NCBI GenBank assembly: GCA_002328035.1 | Contig: DCVL01000021.1 | Span: forward strand, 1-64,000 | DNA: 64,000 nt | Reading direction: 5' to 3' | DNA from: Geobacter sp. UBA2189 | GTDB taxonomy: Bacteria > Desulfobacterota > Desulfuromonadia > Geobacterales > Pseudopelobacteraceae | In this document: one piece after another, positions 7,406-16,194 of the stretch | Numbering within the stretch: position 1 is the stretch's first letter | Layout of the letters: each line of letters starts with the position of its first letter | The notes under the pieces: generated by a model | What the model saw: the letters and a program-made list of their open reading frames with translations, nothing else | Database searches by the model: none | Told to the model about the DNA's origin: nothing | Translations under genes and position numbers: made by a program

Positions 7406-9802
7406 ATGCCTGAATCCCCGGGACATACAAAAGAACAGTCTGCACAAACCTATTTGATAAAACTCGGGAGCAATATCCTTGATTGGGTTGTAAAGCGCTT
7501 ATCCAATCCTGAGACTGAACGACGCAACAGATTCCTTCTACTGTTTCTGACAGCCATAATTCTGACGTTTCTACTTGTGCCAAGCCACCATCTTGTTACT
7601 GCACATTACAAGACCGGAGAGATAGCCTCTTCGGATATCAGAGCCATTCAGGATTATCTGCTTGAGGACAAGATACTTACAAGCCAACTTCGCAGCAAAG
7701 CCGAAACAAAGTTTCCTGTTGTATACACATTAAATGAAACAAATGTAACAACTGTACTTTCTGCCATAAACCGTTCCATTGAGACGTTACAGGCTGCAAG
7801 GAGCGAAAAACCTGGGATTACAACCAAAGAGCTCCGTCCTCTTATTATCCCTGTTCTTAATCTCGAGCTTTCTGATCAGGAGCTGCTGGCACTGCTTAAA
7901 ACAAACAATAAAGAACAGCTCTTTCAAAACCTTAAACGAATCCTCGATGATCTTTACAAACAAAAGATAGTCCTTGATGCTGAGGTATTCAGGCTTGACA
8001 CAAAACGTGGAATAGAGTTCAGGACTTCAACCGGAAAGAGCGTAGGAGCCGCTACAGCCGATACCCCATTCATTGAAATTGAAAGAGCCCGGACCATAAT
8101 CAGATCAAAAAAACTTGTCGGCATTACTGAAGATATCTCGAACCACCTCCTTTCTATTGTCTCAAAAATTATTGAGCCAAACCTGCTGTTTGACAGAGAG
8201 GCAACTGAATCTGTAAGGAATACTCTGCTGGAAGATGTAAAGCCTGTGCTTTACCGAATCCAGAAGGGAGAAATGATAGTACGTGTGGGGGAACGGGTTA
8301 CAAGCGAGCAGGCAAACAAGCTACAGATGATATATGAAGCCAGCCAAAGTACCGGAACATTAAATACTATTTTTGGTATCTTGGGTCTGGTGCTGGTTCT
8401 GTTTTATTTTCCATACCGCTTTGCCTGCAAGAATATCCGCAAATTCAACCCTACAAACCGTGATCTCCTGGCTCTTGCAATCCTTATTGTAGGTAGTTTG
8501 TTTACCTTTAAAATAGCGCTTATGATAACCGCCAATATCGGCGCGGCATTCCCGTCTGTTTCACCTGACTCATATTCATATCTTTTTCCGTTTGCCGCTG
8601 GAGCCATGATAGTCAGGATTCTCCTGAACTCAGAAGTTGCTCTTGTTTATTGCGTCACAATGGCGCCTCTTCTGGGAATCCTGTTCAACAGCAACATGTT
8701 TGTGGTTATTTATGCCCTTTTAGGTAGTGTTGTAGGGGCGCACGGCGTACGCCAATGCCAGAACCGTGGAGTAATTTACACTGCAGGGATGAAGCTGGCT
8801 GTGGTAAATCTTGCAATGGGGATCTGTTTTCAAACCCTTGGCAGCTCTCTCTTTACCGTTCAGACCCTTTATGTAATCCTCTTCACCATGGTAGGGGCAC
8901 TCATATCGGCAATGCTTGTCTCTGCATTTACCCCTCTTTTTGAAACATTATTCCACTACACAACAAACATAAAACTGCTCGAACTGGCAAATCTCAACTC
9001 ACCACTGTTGAGGGATCTTATGGTAAAGGCTCCAGGGACATACCACCATAGTGTTGTTGTCGGTAATCTTGTTGAAGCAGCAGCCGAGGCTATTGGAGCA
9101 AATCCTCTTTTGGCAAGGGTAGCCGCCTATTACCATGATATAGGCAAGATGAACAAACCACTTTATTTCATTGAAAATATGCAAGGCGGAGAAAATCGGC
9201 ACGATAAACTTTCCCCCCATATGTCCGCCCTAATCCTTATATCCCATCTTAAGGAAGGGGAGTTAATGGCAAAGGAAAAACGTCTGGGGCAGCCTATAAT
9301 TGACATCATCCGTCAACATCATGGCACAGCCCTGATCAAGTTTTTCTATGAAAAGGCAAAGGCTCAGGCCGAGTCAACGGGTCAACAGATAGATCCTCAG
9401 GAATTTAGATATCCCGGGCCAAAACCGCAGACACGCGAGGCTGGACTGGTTATGCTTGCAGATGCCGTAGAAGCTGCCTCGCGCACACTCGTCAATCCGA
9501 CAGCCGACAGAATTCAGGGGATGGTTCAGAAGCTTATTAACCGGATATTCTCAGACGGGCAGCTTGATGAATGTGAACTTACATTGAAAAATCTGCATGA
9601 GATTGCCAAAAGCTTTAACCGGATACTTACCGGAATATTCCATCACCGGATTGACTACCCTGAACCTGTACACAAGGGAACCACCGGAGGTAAAAAACAT
9701 AATGGAAATACAGATACAGAACAGCCAACGAAGGCACAAGGCACCGTCACGCCAGATAAAAGCGGCAGCAACGAGGATCTTAAGCGTCTTGGAATGTCAT
9801 GA
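7406..9802 (+). CDS. pgpH: 7TM-HD phosphodiesterase (PgpH/YqfF-like)
   Basis: A 798-residue membrane protein: an N-terminal helix at about 43-62, a large extracytoplasmic 7TMR-HDED domain to about 310, a seven-helix bundle at about 325-500, then a cytoplasmic HD domain. Metal-binding motifs are visible: HHS near residue 548 and AYYHDIGKMNKP near 575-586. In Gram-positives PgpH hydrolyses c-di-AMP; that activity here is inferred from family. Its 3' end overlaps ybeY by about 100 bases, and the order pgpH-ybeY-corC-lnt parallels phoH-ybeY-ybeX-lnt in enterobacteria. The ATG at 7406 has no strong Shine-Dalgarno. Confidence 0.88.
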   Translation: MPESPGHTKEQSAQTYLIKLGSNILDWVVKRLSNPETERRNRFLLLFLTAIILTFLLVPSHHLVTAHYKTGEIASSDIRAIQDYLLEDKILTSQLRSKAETKFPVVYTLNETNVTTVLSAINRSIETLQAARSEKPGITTKELRPLIIPVLNLELSDQELLALLKTNNKEQLFQNLKRILDDLYKQKIVLDAEVFRLDTKRGIEFRTSTGKSVGAATADTPFIEIERARTIIRSKKLVGITEDISNHLLSIVSKIIEPNLLFDREATESVRNTLLEDVKPVLYRIQKGEMIVRVGERVTSEQANKLQMIYEASQSTGTLNTIFGILGLVLVLFYFPYRFACKNIRKFNPTNRDLLALAILIVGSLFTFKIALMITANIGAAFPSVSPDSYSYLFPFAAGAMIVRILLNSEVALVYCVTMAPLLGILFNSNMFVVIYALLGSVVGAHGVRQCQNRGVIYTAGMKLAVVNLAMGICFQTLGSSLFTVQTLYVILFTMVGALISAMLVSAFTPLFETLFHYTTNIKLLELANLNSPLLRDLMVKAPGTYHHSVVVGNLVEAAAEAIGANPLLARVAAYYHDIGKMNKPLYFIENMQGGENRHDKLSPHMSALILISHLKEGELMAKEKRLGQPIIDIIRQHHGTALIKFFYEKAKAQAESTGQQIDPQEFRYPGPKPQTREAGLVMLADAVEAASRTLVNPTADRIQGMVQKLINRIFSDGQLDECELTLKNLHEIAKSFNRILTGIFHHRIDYPEPVHKGTTGGKKHNGNTDTEQPTKAQGTVTPDKSGSNEDLKRLGMS

Positions 9803-10166
9803 AGATACCGAACTCTCAATCTCAATTGTAGGTGATCGAACCATATGCCGCCTTAACCGAGACTATCTGGACAGAGATCATCCAACCAATGTAATCTCCT
9901 TTTCCCAGCAGGAAGGAGATTTTGGCAAACTGACTCCTTATATACTCGGAGATGTTGTTATATCGGCTGATACGGCTGCAAGGGAGGCTGAAACAGCTGG
10001 CTGGACAGTCTACGAACGGCTGATCTTTTTACTGTTACATGGCATACTTCACCTCACAGGCTATGACCATGAACGTAGCGGTGATGAGGAAGCCAGAAAA
10101 ATGGAAAAGAAAGAACAGGAGATCTGGAAGCTTTTAAAATCGGAACAGCTTGCAACTTTGAATTAA
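9702..10166 (+). CDS. ybeY: Endoribonuclease YbeY
   Basis: A 154-residue YbeY-family zinc endoribonuclease involved in 16S rRNA 3'-end maturation and ribosome quality control. The metal motif HGILHLTGYDHE (H-x3-H-x5-H) is near residues 113-124. The frame is open further upstream, but the start at 9702 follows GGAGG at 9686-9690, removes a non-homologous N-terminus and gives the usual length. Translation therefore begins about 100 bases inside the 3' end of pgpH. The corC gene follows after 29 bases. Confidence 0.93.
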   Translation: MEIQIQNSQRRHKAPSRQIKAAATRILSVLECHEDTELSISIVGDRTICRLNRDYLDRDHPTNVISFSQQEGDFGKLTPYILGDVVISADTAAREAETAGWTVYERLIFLLLHGILHLTGYDHERSGDEEARKMEKKEQEIWKLLKSEQLATLN

Positions 10167-10195
10167 TTATAACAAACAGAGGAGGAAATTAAAAA

Positions 10196-11053
10196 GTGGA
10201 CGAGGGAAGCAGTCGAAGGCCGGCAGGTTTTCTTGATCGTGTAACCCGATTGGTAACCGGACGCAGAAAGATGGTTACCGAAGAGGAAATTCAAGAACTT
10301 ATCGAAGCCGGCGAAGAAGAGGGGGTTGTAGACGAGAAGGAAAGGCAGATGATCAGCGCAATACTTGAACTTGACAACACTGTTGTCAGGGAGATCATGG
10401 TGCCTCGAACGGAAATGGCCACAATAAGCATCGAAGCCTCTATAAGAGAAGCCATATCTGCAATAATTGCCTGCGGACACTCGCGCATCCCCGTATATGA
10501 TGGCACTCTTGATAATATTATAGGCCTGCTCTACGCAAAAGATCTGCTTAAGAACTGGGGTAGCGATGATTCGAAGATCCACCTGAAATCAGTAGTTCGT
10601 GAGCCTTTTTTTACCCCTGAGAGCAAAACCCTTGAGCTTCTGCTACAGGAATTCAAGAAGAAAAAAGTCCACCTTGCAATAGTGGTTGATGAATACGGTG
10701 GAACTTCAGGACTTGTTACCATTGAAGATCTTCTGGAACAGATCGTCGGAGATATTCAGGATGAATACGATAATGAAGAGGATCTCTACATACGTAACCC
10801 TGATGGTTCAATAACCACTGACGCCCGTCTCCCTATTGAGGATCTGGAAGAACAGTTTGAAATACAGATTGAAAGGGATAAATTTGACACCGTTGGCGGC
10901 CTTGTTGTCCATCTTGCCGATGGCATTCCTGCAGCGGGAGCTGTAATAAGAAATGAAAGTCTAAAAATAGAGATCCTCGAAGCAGATCCACGAAAGGTAA
11001 AGAAGGTTCGTATATCAATTATTGATAAATCCCTGGAGAGCTCCGGCCAGTGA
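10196..11053 (+). CDS. corC: CorC/YbeX-type CBS-domain protein
   Basis: A 285-residue cytoplasmic protein with a CBS pair at about residues 60-185 (VREIMVPRTEMATI; AIVVDEYGGTSGLVTIEDLLEQIVGDI) and a C-terminal CorC_HlyC transporter-associated domain at about 200-280. Family members are linked to magnesium/cobalt resistance and, in E. coli, to ribosome function. The start is GTG at 10196 with GAGGAGG about nine bases upstream. Its TGA overlaps the GTG of lnt (GTGA). Confidence 0.9.
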   Translation: MDEGSSRRPAGFLDRVTRLVTGRRKMVTEEEIQELIEAGEEEGVVDEKERQMISAILELDNTVVREIMVPRTEMATISIEASIREAISAIIACGHSRIPVYDGTLDNIIGLLYAKDLLKNWGSDDSKIHLKSVVREPFFTPESKTLELLLQEFKKKKVHLAIVVDEYGGTSGLVTIEDLLEQIVGDIQDEYDNEEDLYIRNPDGSITTDARLPIEDLEEQFEIQIERDKFDTVGGLVVHLADGIPAAGAVIRNESLKIEILEADPRKVKKVRISIIDKSLESSGQ

Positions 11054-12651
11054 ATCTGACCAGTGATATACGTATCCCTTTGATTAAAGGTTCTCTCCGC
11101 CCCGCCCTTCTTGCGATTCTTTCAGGGGTCTTGATAGCTCTTTCATTTCCCAAAGCGGATCTCTCATTTTTGGCCTGGCTTGCTCTAATCCCCCTTTTAA
11201 CATCTATTGAAGGCCGTTCAGCCTGTTCCGCATTCAAGCTTGCCTTCCTCTGCGGCCTGACAGCATATTCAGGTATTATCTACTGGGTTGTCATAGTAAT
11301 GGGGGTCTACGGACACCTTCCACTGTTTGCAAGCATTCCTCTTTGGCTATTTCTTTCTGCCTGGCTCGCACTTTTTTATGCAGTTGCAACATGGACAACC
11401 GCCATGGGTGAAAGGTTCGGCCTTAAATCAGCCCTGATATTTCCTTTAGCCTGGGTGGCAGCTGACTATCTGAGATCTTTTCTTCTGACAGGTTTCCCCT
11501 GGACCATGCTTGGACACTCTCAGTACCGTCTGCTTCCATTGATACAGATAGCCGATATTACGGGTGTTTATGGCATTACAGGCTTGATTCTGCTCGCCAA
11601 TATTGTTTTTTATCGTATTGTGAGGGCTCTGTCCGGCAGCGAGGTGCCTTATCCAGCCAAAAGCGCCATTATTTTTCTGGTACTTTTTGGCGCCACCCTT
11701 GTATACGGTTTTTCAAGACTCAATGTCACCCCTCCGACAGAAACAGGCATAAAGGTAGCACTGATTCAGGGAAATATAGATCAGGATGTAAAATGGTCTC
11801 CAGCCTTCAGGGAAAAAACTCTTGATATATATTCCAGCCTATCAAAACAGGCTGCAATTAAACAGAAAACAGATCTGATAGTCTGGCCTGAAAGCGCAGC
11901 CCCGTTCTTTTTTCAGGAAAACAGCGCAGCCTCCGATCGTATCAGAACGTTAACCAGAGAGTTAGGATCATATCTCTTCTTTGGCAGCCCGGCGGCAGAG
12001 ATTCGTGATTCAGGCTACAGAAATCTGAACAGCGCATTTCTGCTTGCCCCTGATGGCTCGGAGATAGGAAGAAGAGACAAGGTACATCTTGTCCCTTTTG
12101 GCGAATATGTACCTATGGCCAAGCTGTTCCCCTTTGTGAACAAGATGGTTCATGGCATTGGAGATTTTGCTCCTGGCCAGGAAATAAAACCACTGAATTG
12201 CGGTAAGACAACTCTTGGAACACTGGTCTGTTACGAGGCCATATTCCCTGAACTGGCAAGAGCACAGGTAAATGCGGGCAGTAGAATACTTGTCAACATA
12301 ACCAACGACGCATGGTTTGGAACCTCATCTGCGCCTTACCAGCACCTCTCTATGGCTGTATTCAGAGCGGTAGAGACACGCACCCCTCTCGTAAGGGCTG
12401 CAAATACCGGCATCACTTCAATTATTGACCAGAACGGACATATAAAAGGAATGACCTCTCTTTTCAAAGAGGCTGTTATGACCGGAGAAGTTCAACCAGG
12501 CAGCGCAGATGCCATCTATCTAAGGATTGGAGATCTGTTTGCGCAGATCTGCTTGGGATTAACAGTGCTGACACTTTTGTTAAAATTCATCGGGCAGCGA
12601 GATAAAATAAGGAAGCCTAAGATTGCAGAATCAAAACAAAATGCTGTTTAG
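11050..12651 (+). CDS. lnt: Apolipoprotein N-acyltransferase
   Basis: A 533-residue inner-membrane enzyme that adds the third acyl chain to lipoproteins. The N-terminal 210 residues hold about six to eight helices; a nitrilase-like CN-hydrolase domain follows at about 232-480. The catalytic triad is present: Glu281 in WPESAAPF, Lys344 in RRDKVHLVPFGEY and Cys394 in LVCYEAIFPE. The GTG start overlaps the corC stop. The final gene of the pgpH-ybeY-corC-lnt run; GNAT follows after 14 bases. Confidence 0.94.
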   Translation: MNLTSDIRIPLIKGSLRPALLAILSGVLIALSFPKADLSFLAWLALIPLLTSIEGRSACSAFKLAFLCGLTAYSGIIYWVVIVMGVYGHLPLFASIPLWLFLSAWLALFYAVATWTTAMGERFGLKSALIFPLAWVAADYLRSFLLTGFPWTMLGHSQYRLLPLIQIADITGVYGITGLILLANIVFYRIVRALSGSEVPYPAKSAIIFLVLFGATLVYGFSRLNVTPPTETGIKVALIQGNIDQDVKWSPAFREKTLDIYSSLSKQAAIKQKTDLIVWPESAAPFFFQENSAASDRIRTLTRELGSYLFFGSPAAEIRDSGYRNLNSAFLLAPDGSEIGRRDKVHLVPFGEYVPMAKLFPFVNKMVHGIGDFAPGQEIKPLNCGKTTLGTLVCYEAIFPELARAQVNAGSRILVNITNDAWFGTSSAPYQHLSMAVFRAVETRTPLVRAANTGITSIIDQNGHIKGMTSLFKEAVMTGEVQPGSADAIYLRIGDLFAQICLGLTVLTLLLKFIGQRDKIRKPKIAESKQNAV

Positions 12652-12665
12652 AAAGAGGAGATGCC

Positions 12666-13178
12666 ATGTCAAACAGTATCACCATTAAAACTGCCGGCAT
12701 TGACGACATTCCTGTTATTCAAAAATTGGCTTATAAAATTTGGCATTCCCATTATCCAGGTATTATTACAAATGAGCAGATAGACTACATGCTGGAGGCC
12801 GGTTACTCGGCTGACGTTATAAAGCATGAAATAAATGAGGAGGGGATTACCTGGCTAAAGGCTATGGACAAGGACGAGATGATTGGATTTGCCGCATTTG
12901 GCCCTTATCTGGAAAAACAGATAAAACTCCATAAAATTTATCTCGATATCAATTATCATGGCAAGGGAATCGGGGCTGCAATAATGGCAGATGTTGAGCA
13001 GAGATCAGTCGCCTCCGGCGCCACTTCTATTGTATTAAATGTAAATAAGTACAATAAGTTGGCAATCAAAAGCTACAAGCAGAACGGTTATCAGATTGCT
13101 GAATCAGTTATACAGGATATTGGCAACGGCTTTATAATGGATGATTTTATTATGAAAAAAGAGCTGGCGTCTCACTGA
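12666..13178 (+). CDS. GNAT-family N-acetyltransferase
   Basis: A 170-residue GNAT protein. The acetyl-CoA site is seen as LDINYHGKGIGAAIMADVEQ near residues 95-114, followed by LNVNKYNKLAIKSYKQNGY typical of the C-terminal strand-helix. Motif A (Q/R-x2-G-x-G/A) is HGKGIGA. GAGGAG lies six bases before the ATG. The substrate is unknown. It may be translated from the lnt message. Confidence 0.88.
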   Translation: MSNSITIKTAGIDDIPVIQKLAYKIWHSHYPGIITNEQIDYMLEAGYSADVIKHEINEEGITWLKAMDKDEMIGFAAFGPYLEKQIKLHKIYLDINYHGKGIGAAIMADVEQRSVASGATSIVLNVNKYNKLAIKSYKQNGYQIAESVIQDIGNGFIMDDFIMKKELASH

Positions 13179-13266
13179 CCCATGCAGTTTTTGCTCTTCC
13201 CCCAATGACAACAGAAGGTATCTCTGCTATAGTTAAGGAAGTAGTTGTATCTGCGAGGAGGTAGCA

Positions 13267-13314
13267 ATGAATATCTGTGCAGATTCCTTCAATAAAACCA
13301 TTAATCCGCTCTAA
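13267..13314 (+). CDS. Possible 15-residue leader peptide
   Basis: A short frame (MNICADSFNKTINPL) starts at an ATG preceded by GAGGAGG at 13255-13261 with five-base spacing, a better ribosome site than that of the large signalling gene 16 bases downstream. It could control expression of that gene by translational coupling. No homologue is recognised and the peptide has no repeated amino acid suggestive of attenuation. Confidence 0.35.
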   Translation: MNICADSFNKTINPL

Positions 13315-13330
13315 GGCAATGAAGATCTAA

Positions 13331-16111
13331 ATGAAATTTCTTCATCTTTCATTAAGAGCAAGAATGACCCTGGCAGTGGTAGGGCTGGTTCTTCTTCTGA
13401 TGCTTTCAACGGCACTTATCTCTCTTAACTTCTTTGAAAGAGAGTACGAGCAGACCCTTACCTCTCATCAGGTCTCCATGCTGCAGTTGCTTGCAGACAA
13501 TATTGACGGGGAGCTTAAAGGGGCTCAAGAAGCCTTGATGAACAACGCCAAAGCCATTCCAAAAGAGGCTCTTGTATCTGAAGCGGCAGCTCTTGCATGG
13601 CTTAAGAGCAGAACAGGTCTAATAACCAGATTTTTTACCAATCAGATAATGCTTGTCTCCCCTGATAGGCATATACATGCATCATATCCTGCCCTTAAGA
13701 TAGATTACGCCAGCCAGCCTGCAATAAAGGCAACCTTTACTGACCACCGCCAACATATCAGTGAACCTGTAGCATGCTGTAGTGACCCGAAAGATATTGG
13801 AATCATTGTTACCGCACCGGTAATAGCAGATGATAAAGTTGTAATGGTTCTCTCCGGAAGCTTCAGCCTCCTTAAAAACAACATCCTCTCAAGATACCTG
13901 AAACATAAAACTCTGCCAAACGGCTTCGTCAGAATTATTAACAATAAACACCTTGTTGTAATGCATCCTGATTCGAAGAGGATAAATCAACCGATTGCTC
14001 TTGGCGCTGTTAAGGGCATTGACAAGGCATTCAGTTCAAAAGATGGAAAAACAGAAACATTTAGACATACAGGTATCGACAACAAAGAGCTGATCACTAC
14101 AGCACAGCCACTCAAAACGGTAAACTGGCTGGTTGCCTCAAGCTATCTTTCCGAAGAAATGTACGCCCCGATAGAAAAAGCACACTATTGGTTTGTTATA
14201 GCCACTCTTGTCGGTATGGCATGCGCCACTCTTCTTGTGCTGGGAATGATGAGATTACTTACCCGCCCACTTGTACAACTGGCAGATCATTTAACACAAT
14301 TGCCAGATAAAAAGGGGGATGAGAGGTTTATACATCTGCCCGTAAATGGTGAAATAGGCAATCTCACCAATGCATTCAACAAGATGGTAAAAGAGCTTGA
14401 CAGCAAAAACCTGGCACTGCTCAGGGGCAAGGAACGTTATCGGATTGTCACAGAGTTTACCAATGACTTTACATACTGGATTCGTCCAGATGACAAATTT
14501 GAGTTTGTCTCGCCTGCATGCCTCACCGTTACAGGCTATACCCGTGAGGAACTTATTGCCAGACCAGAACTTATGGAAGAGATGATCTATCCTGCCGATC
14601 GACAGATGCTTAAACAGTTGCAGCTTGAAACAAGTGAAAAGGCTAAAGCAAAGGACGAAGAGATTGAATACCGTATTATAACCAAAAGCGGTAGTATCCG
14701 CTGGATTCGTCATACCTGTCGCCTGATTTTTGATGAAAACAATCAATTTCTGGGACGCCGTGGTTCTCGCACGGATATAACCGAGAAAAAGATGCTTGCC
14801 GATCAGGTATCCCATATGGTTTTGCATGACCTCCTTACAGGTCTGCCAAATCGCTCCCTGTTTGCGGATCGCCTGTTCCAGATAACAAGCAAGAAAGACC
14901 GTTACCTTCAGGAGATGACTGTAGTTCTATTTTTCGGCGTAGATCGTTTCAAGATGATAAACGACACACTGGGGCACGATGTTGGGGATCAACTTCTGAT
15001 AATGCTTGCCGAGAGATTGAGAAAACTGCTGCATCCAAACGACACCTTGTGCCGGTTTGCAGGAGATGTATTTGCATTTATTCTACCGGGCAGAGAGAGC
15101 CGCCACGAAGCTGTGACCATGTCATACCGGATTCTTTCAAGCCTCACCGATCCTTTTAACGTGTCAGGTCAACAGGTCAACATAACCGGAAGCATAGGAA
15201 TAGCCATCTGTCCGTTGGATGGTTGTGATACCGAAACATTGCAGAAAAGCGCTGAAACGGCAATGTATGATGCCAAGAAAACCGGCAAGAACAGTTTCAG
15301 ATTCTATGCCAAGGAGATGAATGCACAGGCATCTGAAATGCTGAAACTGGATAACAGCATGCCAAAAGCTCTTAAAAACGGAGATTTCTATCTACACTAT
15401 CAACCACAGATTGATCTGAAAAATAATACACTAATCGCAGTTGAAGCACTTTTACGCTGGCGCCATACCGAACTTGGGATAATTCCGCCTGACAGGTTCA
15501 TTCCTTTGGCTGAAGACAGCGGCTTTATTATCAAGTTGGGAGAATGGGTTCTTCGAACCGCCTGCGTCCGTTGCGCTTCATGGCAGAGCACCAGTTCAAA
15601 ACCTATAAGGATCGCTGTCAATGTCTCCGGACGTCAGTTCAATGAATCAGACTTTATAGATATGGTGGCTGCCGTTCTGGCTGAAAGCGGGCTTCCTGCA
15701 GAGCTTCTTGAGCTTGAACTGACTGAAAGTCTGCTTATTTCAAATGAACAGCAGGTATTGCAGAAACTTAAACTTCTCAAAAGTATGGGGATAAATCTTG
15801 CCATTGATGACTTCGGAACAGGCTATTCATCTCTTTCTTATCTTAAACATTTCCCACTTAATCGTCTGAAGATAGACAAGTCATTTATAAACGATATACT
15901 TACAGATCCTGACGACGCTTCAATAACCGAAGCTATAATAGCAATGGGGCATTCGCTAAAGTTAAAGGTCATTGCTGAAGGGGTTGAAACAAGAGAGCAG
16001 CTCGTATTCCTTGAAGACCGGGGATGTGATGAAATACAGGGGTACTATCTAAGTAAACCACTCTCTGAAAATGATCTGGCTCACTTCATAAAATCAAGAG
16101 AAAAAGAATAA
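13331..16111 (+). CDS. Cache-HAMP-PAS-GGDEF-EAL membrane signalling protein
   Basis: A 926-residue protein. Order: helix at about 11-32, periplasmic double Cache sensor at about 40-285, second helix at about 287-310, HAMP (PLVQLADHLTQL...), PAS/PAC at about 365-490, GGDEF at about 500-660, EAL at about 675-920. The GGDEF signature is degenerate (RFAGDVFAF near residue 576), so cyclase activity is unlikely. The EAL domain keeps EALLRW, DDFGTGYSSLSYL, KIDKSFI and EGVET, so it should be a c-di-GMP phosphodiesterase, with the dead GGDEF perhaps binding GTP as a regulator. The ligand of the Cache domain is unknown. It converges with the helical-repeat gene. Confidence 0.92.
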   Translation: MKFLHLSLRARMTLAVVGLVLLLMLSTALISLNFFEREYEQTLTSHQVSMLQLLADNIDGELKGAQEALMNNAKAIPKEALVSEAAALAWLKSRTGLITRFFTNQIMLVSPDRHIHASYPALKIDYASQPAIKATFTDHRQHISEPVACCSDPKDIGIIVTAPVIADDKVVMVLSGSFSLLKNNILSRYLKHKTLPNGFVRIINNKHLVVMHPDSKRINQPIALGAVKGIDKAFSSKDGKTETFRHTGIDNKELITTAQPLKTVNWLVASSYLSEEMYAPIEKAHYWFVIATLVGMACATLLVLGMMRLLTRPLVQLADHLTQLPDKKGDERFIHLPVNGEIGNLTNAFNKMVKELDSKNLALLRGKERYRIVTEFTNDFTYWIRPDDKFEFVSPACLTVTGYTREELIARPELMEEMIYPADRQMLKQLQLETSEKAKAKDEEIEYRIITKSGSIRWIRHTCRLIFDENNQFLGRRGSRTDITEKKMLADQVSHMVLHDLLTGLPNRSLFADRLFQITSKKDRYLQEMTVVLFFGVDRFKMINDTLGHDVGDQLLIMLAERLRKLLHPNDTLCRFAGDVFAFILPGRESRHEAVTMSYRILSSLTDPFNVSGQQVNITGSIGIAICPLDGCDTETLQKSAETAMYDAKKTGKNSFRFYAKEMNAQASEMLKLDNSMPKALKNGDFYLHYQPQIDLKNNTLIAVEALLRWRHTELGIIPPDRFIPLAEDSGFIIKLGEWVLRTACVRCASWQSTSSKPIRIAVNVSGRQFNESDFIDMVAAVLAESGLPAELLELELTESLLISNEQQVLQKLKLLKSMGINLAIDDFGTGYSSLSYLKHFPLNRLKIDKSFINDILTDPDDASITEAIIAMGHSLKLKVIAEGVETREQLVFLEDRGCDEIQGYYLSKPLSENDLAHFIKSREKE

Positions 16112-16194
16112 ACCACAAAAAGCAGTTTCACGCAAAGCCACAAAACGCAACATCCTAAAACAAGAAATTTTCGTTACCAAATGCCATGTTAAGG

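Noticed and set aside
14291..14827. 178-codon open frame antisense to the GGDEF-EAL gene
   Set aside because: Overlaps conserved PAS coding sequence and shows no domain of its own.
16112..16194. Short CACGCAAAGCC-type string in the gap after the GGDEF-EAL gene
   Set aside because: Single short low-complexity stretch; not enough copies in the window to call a repeat.
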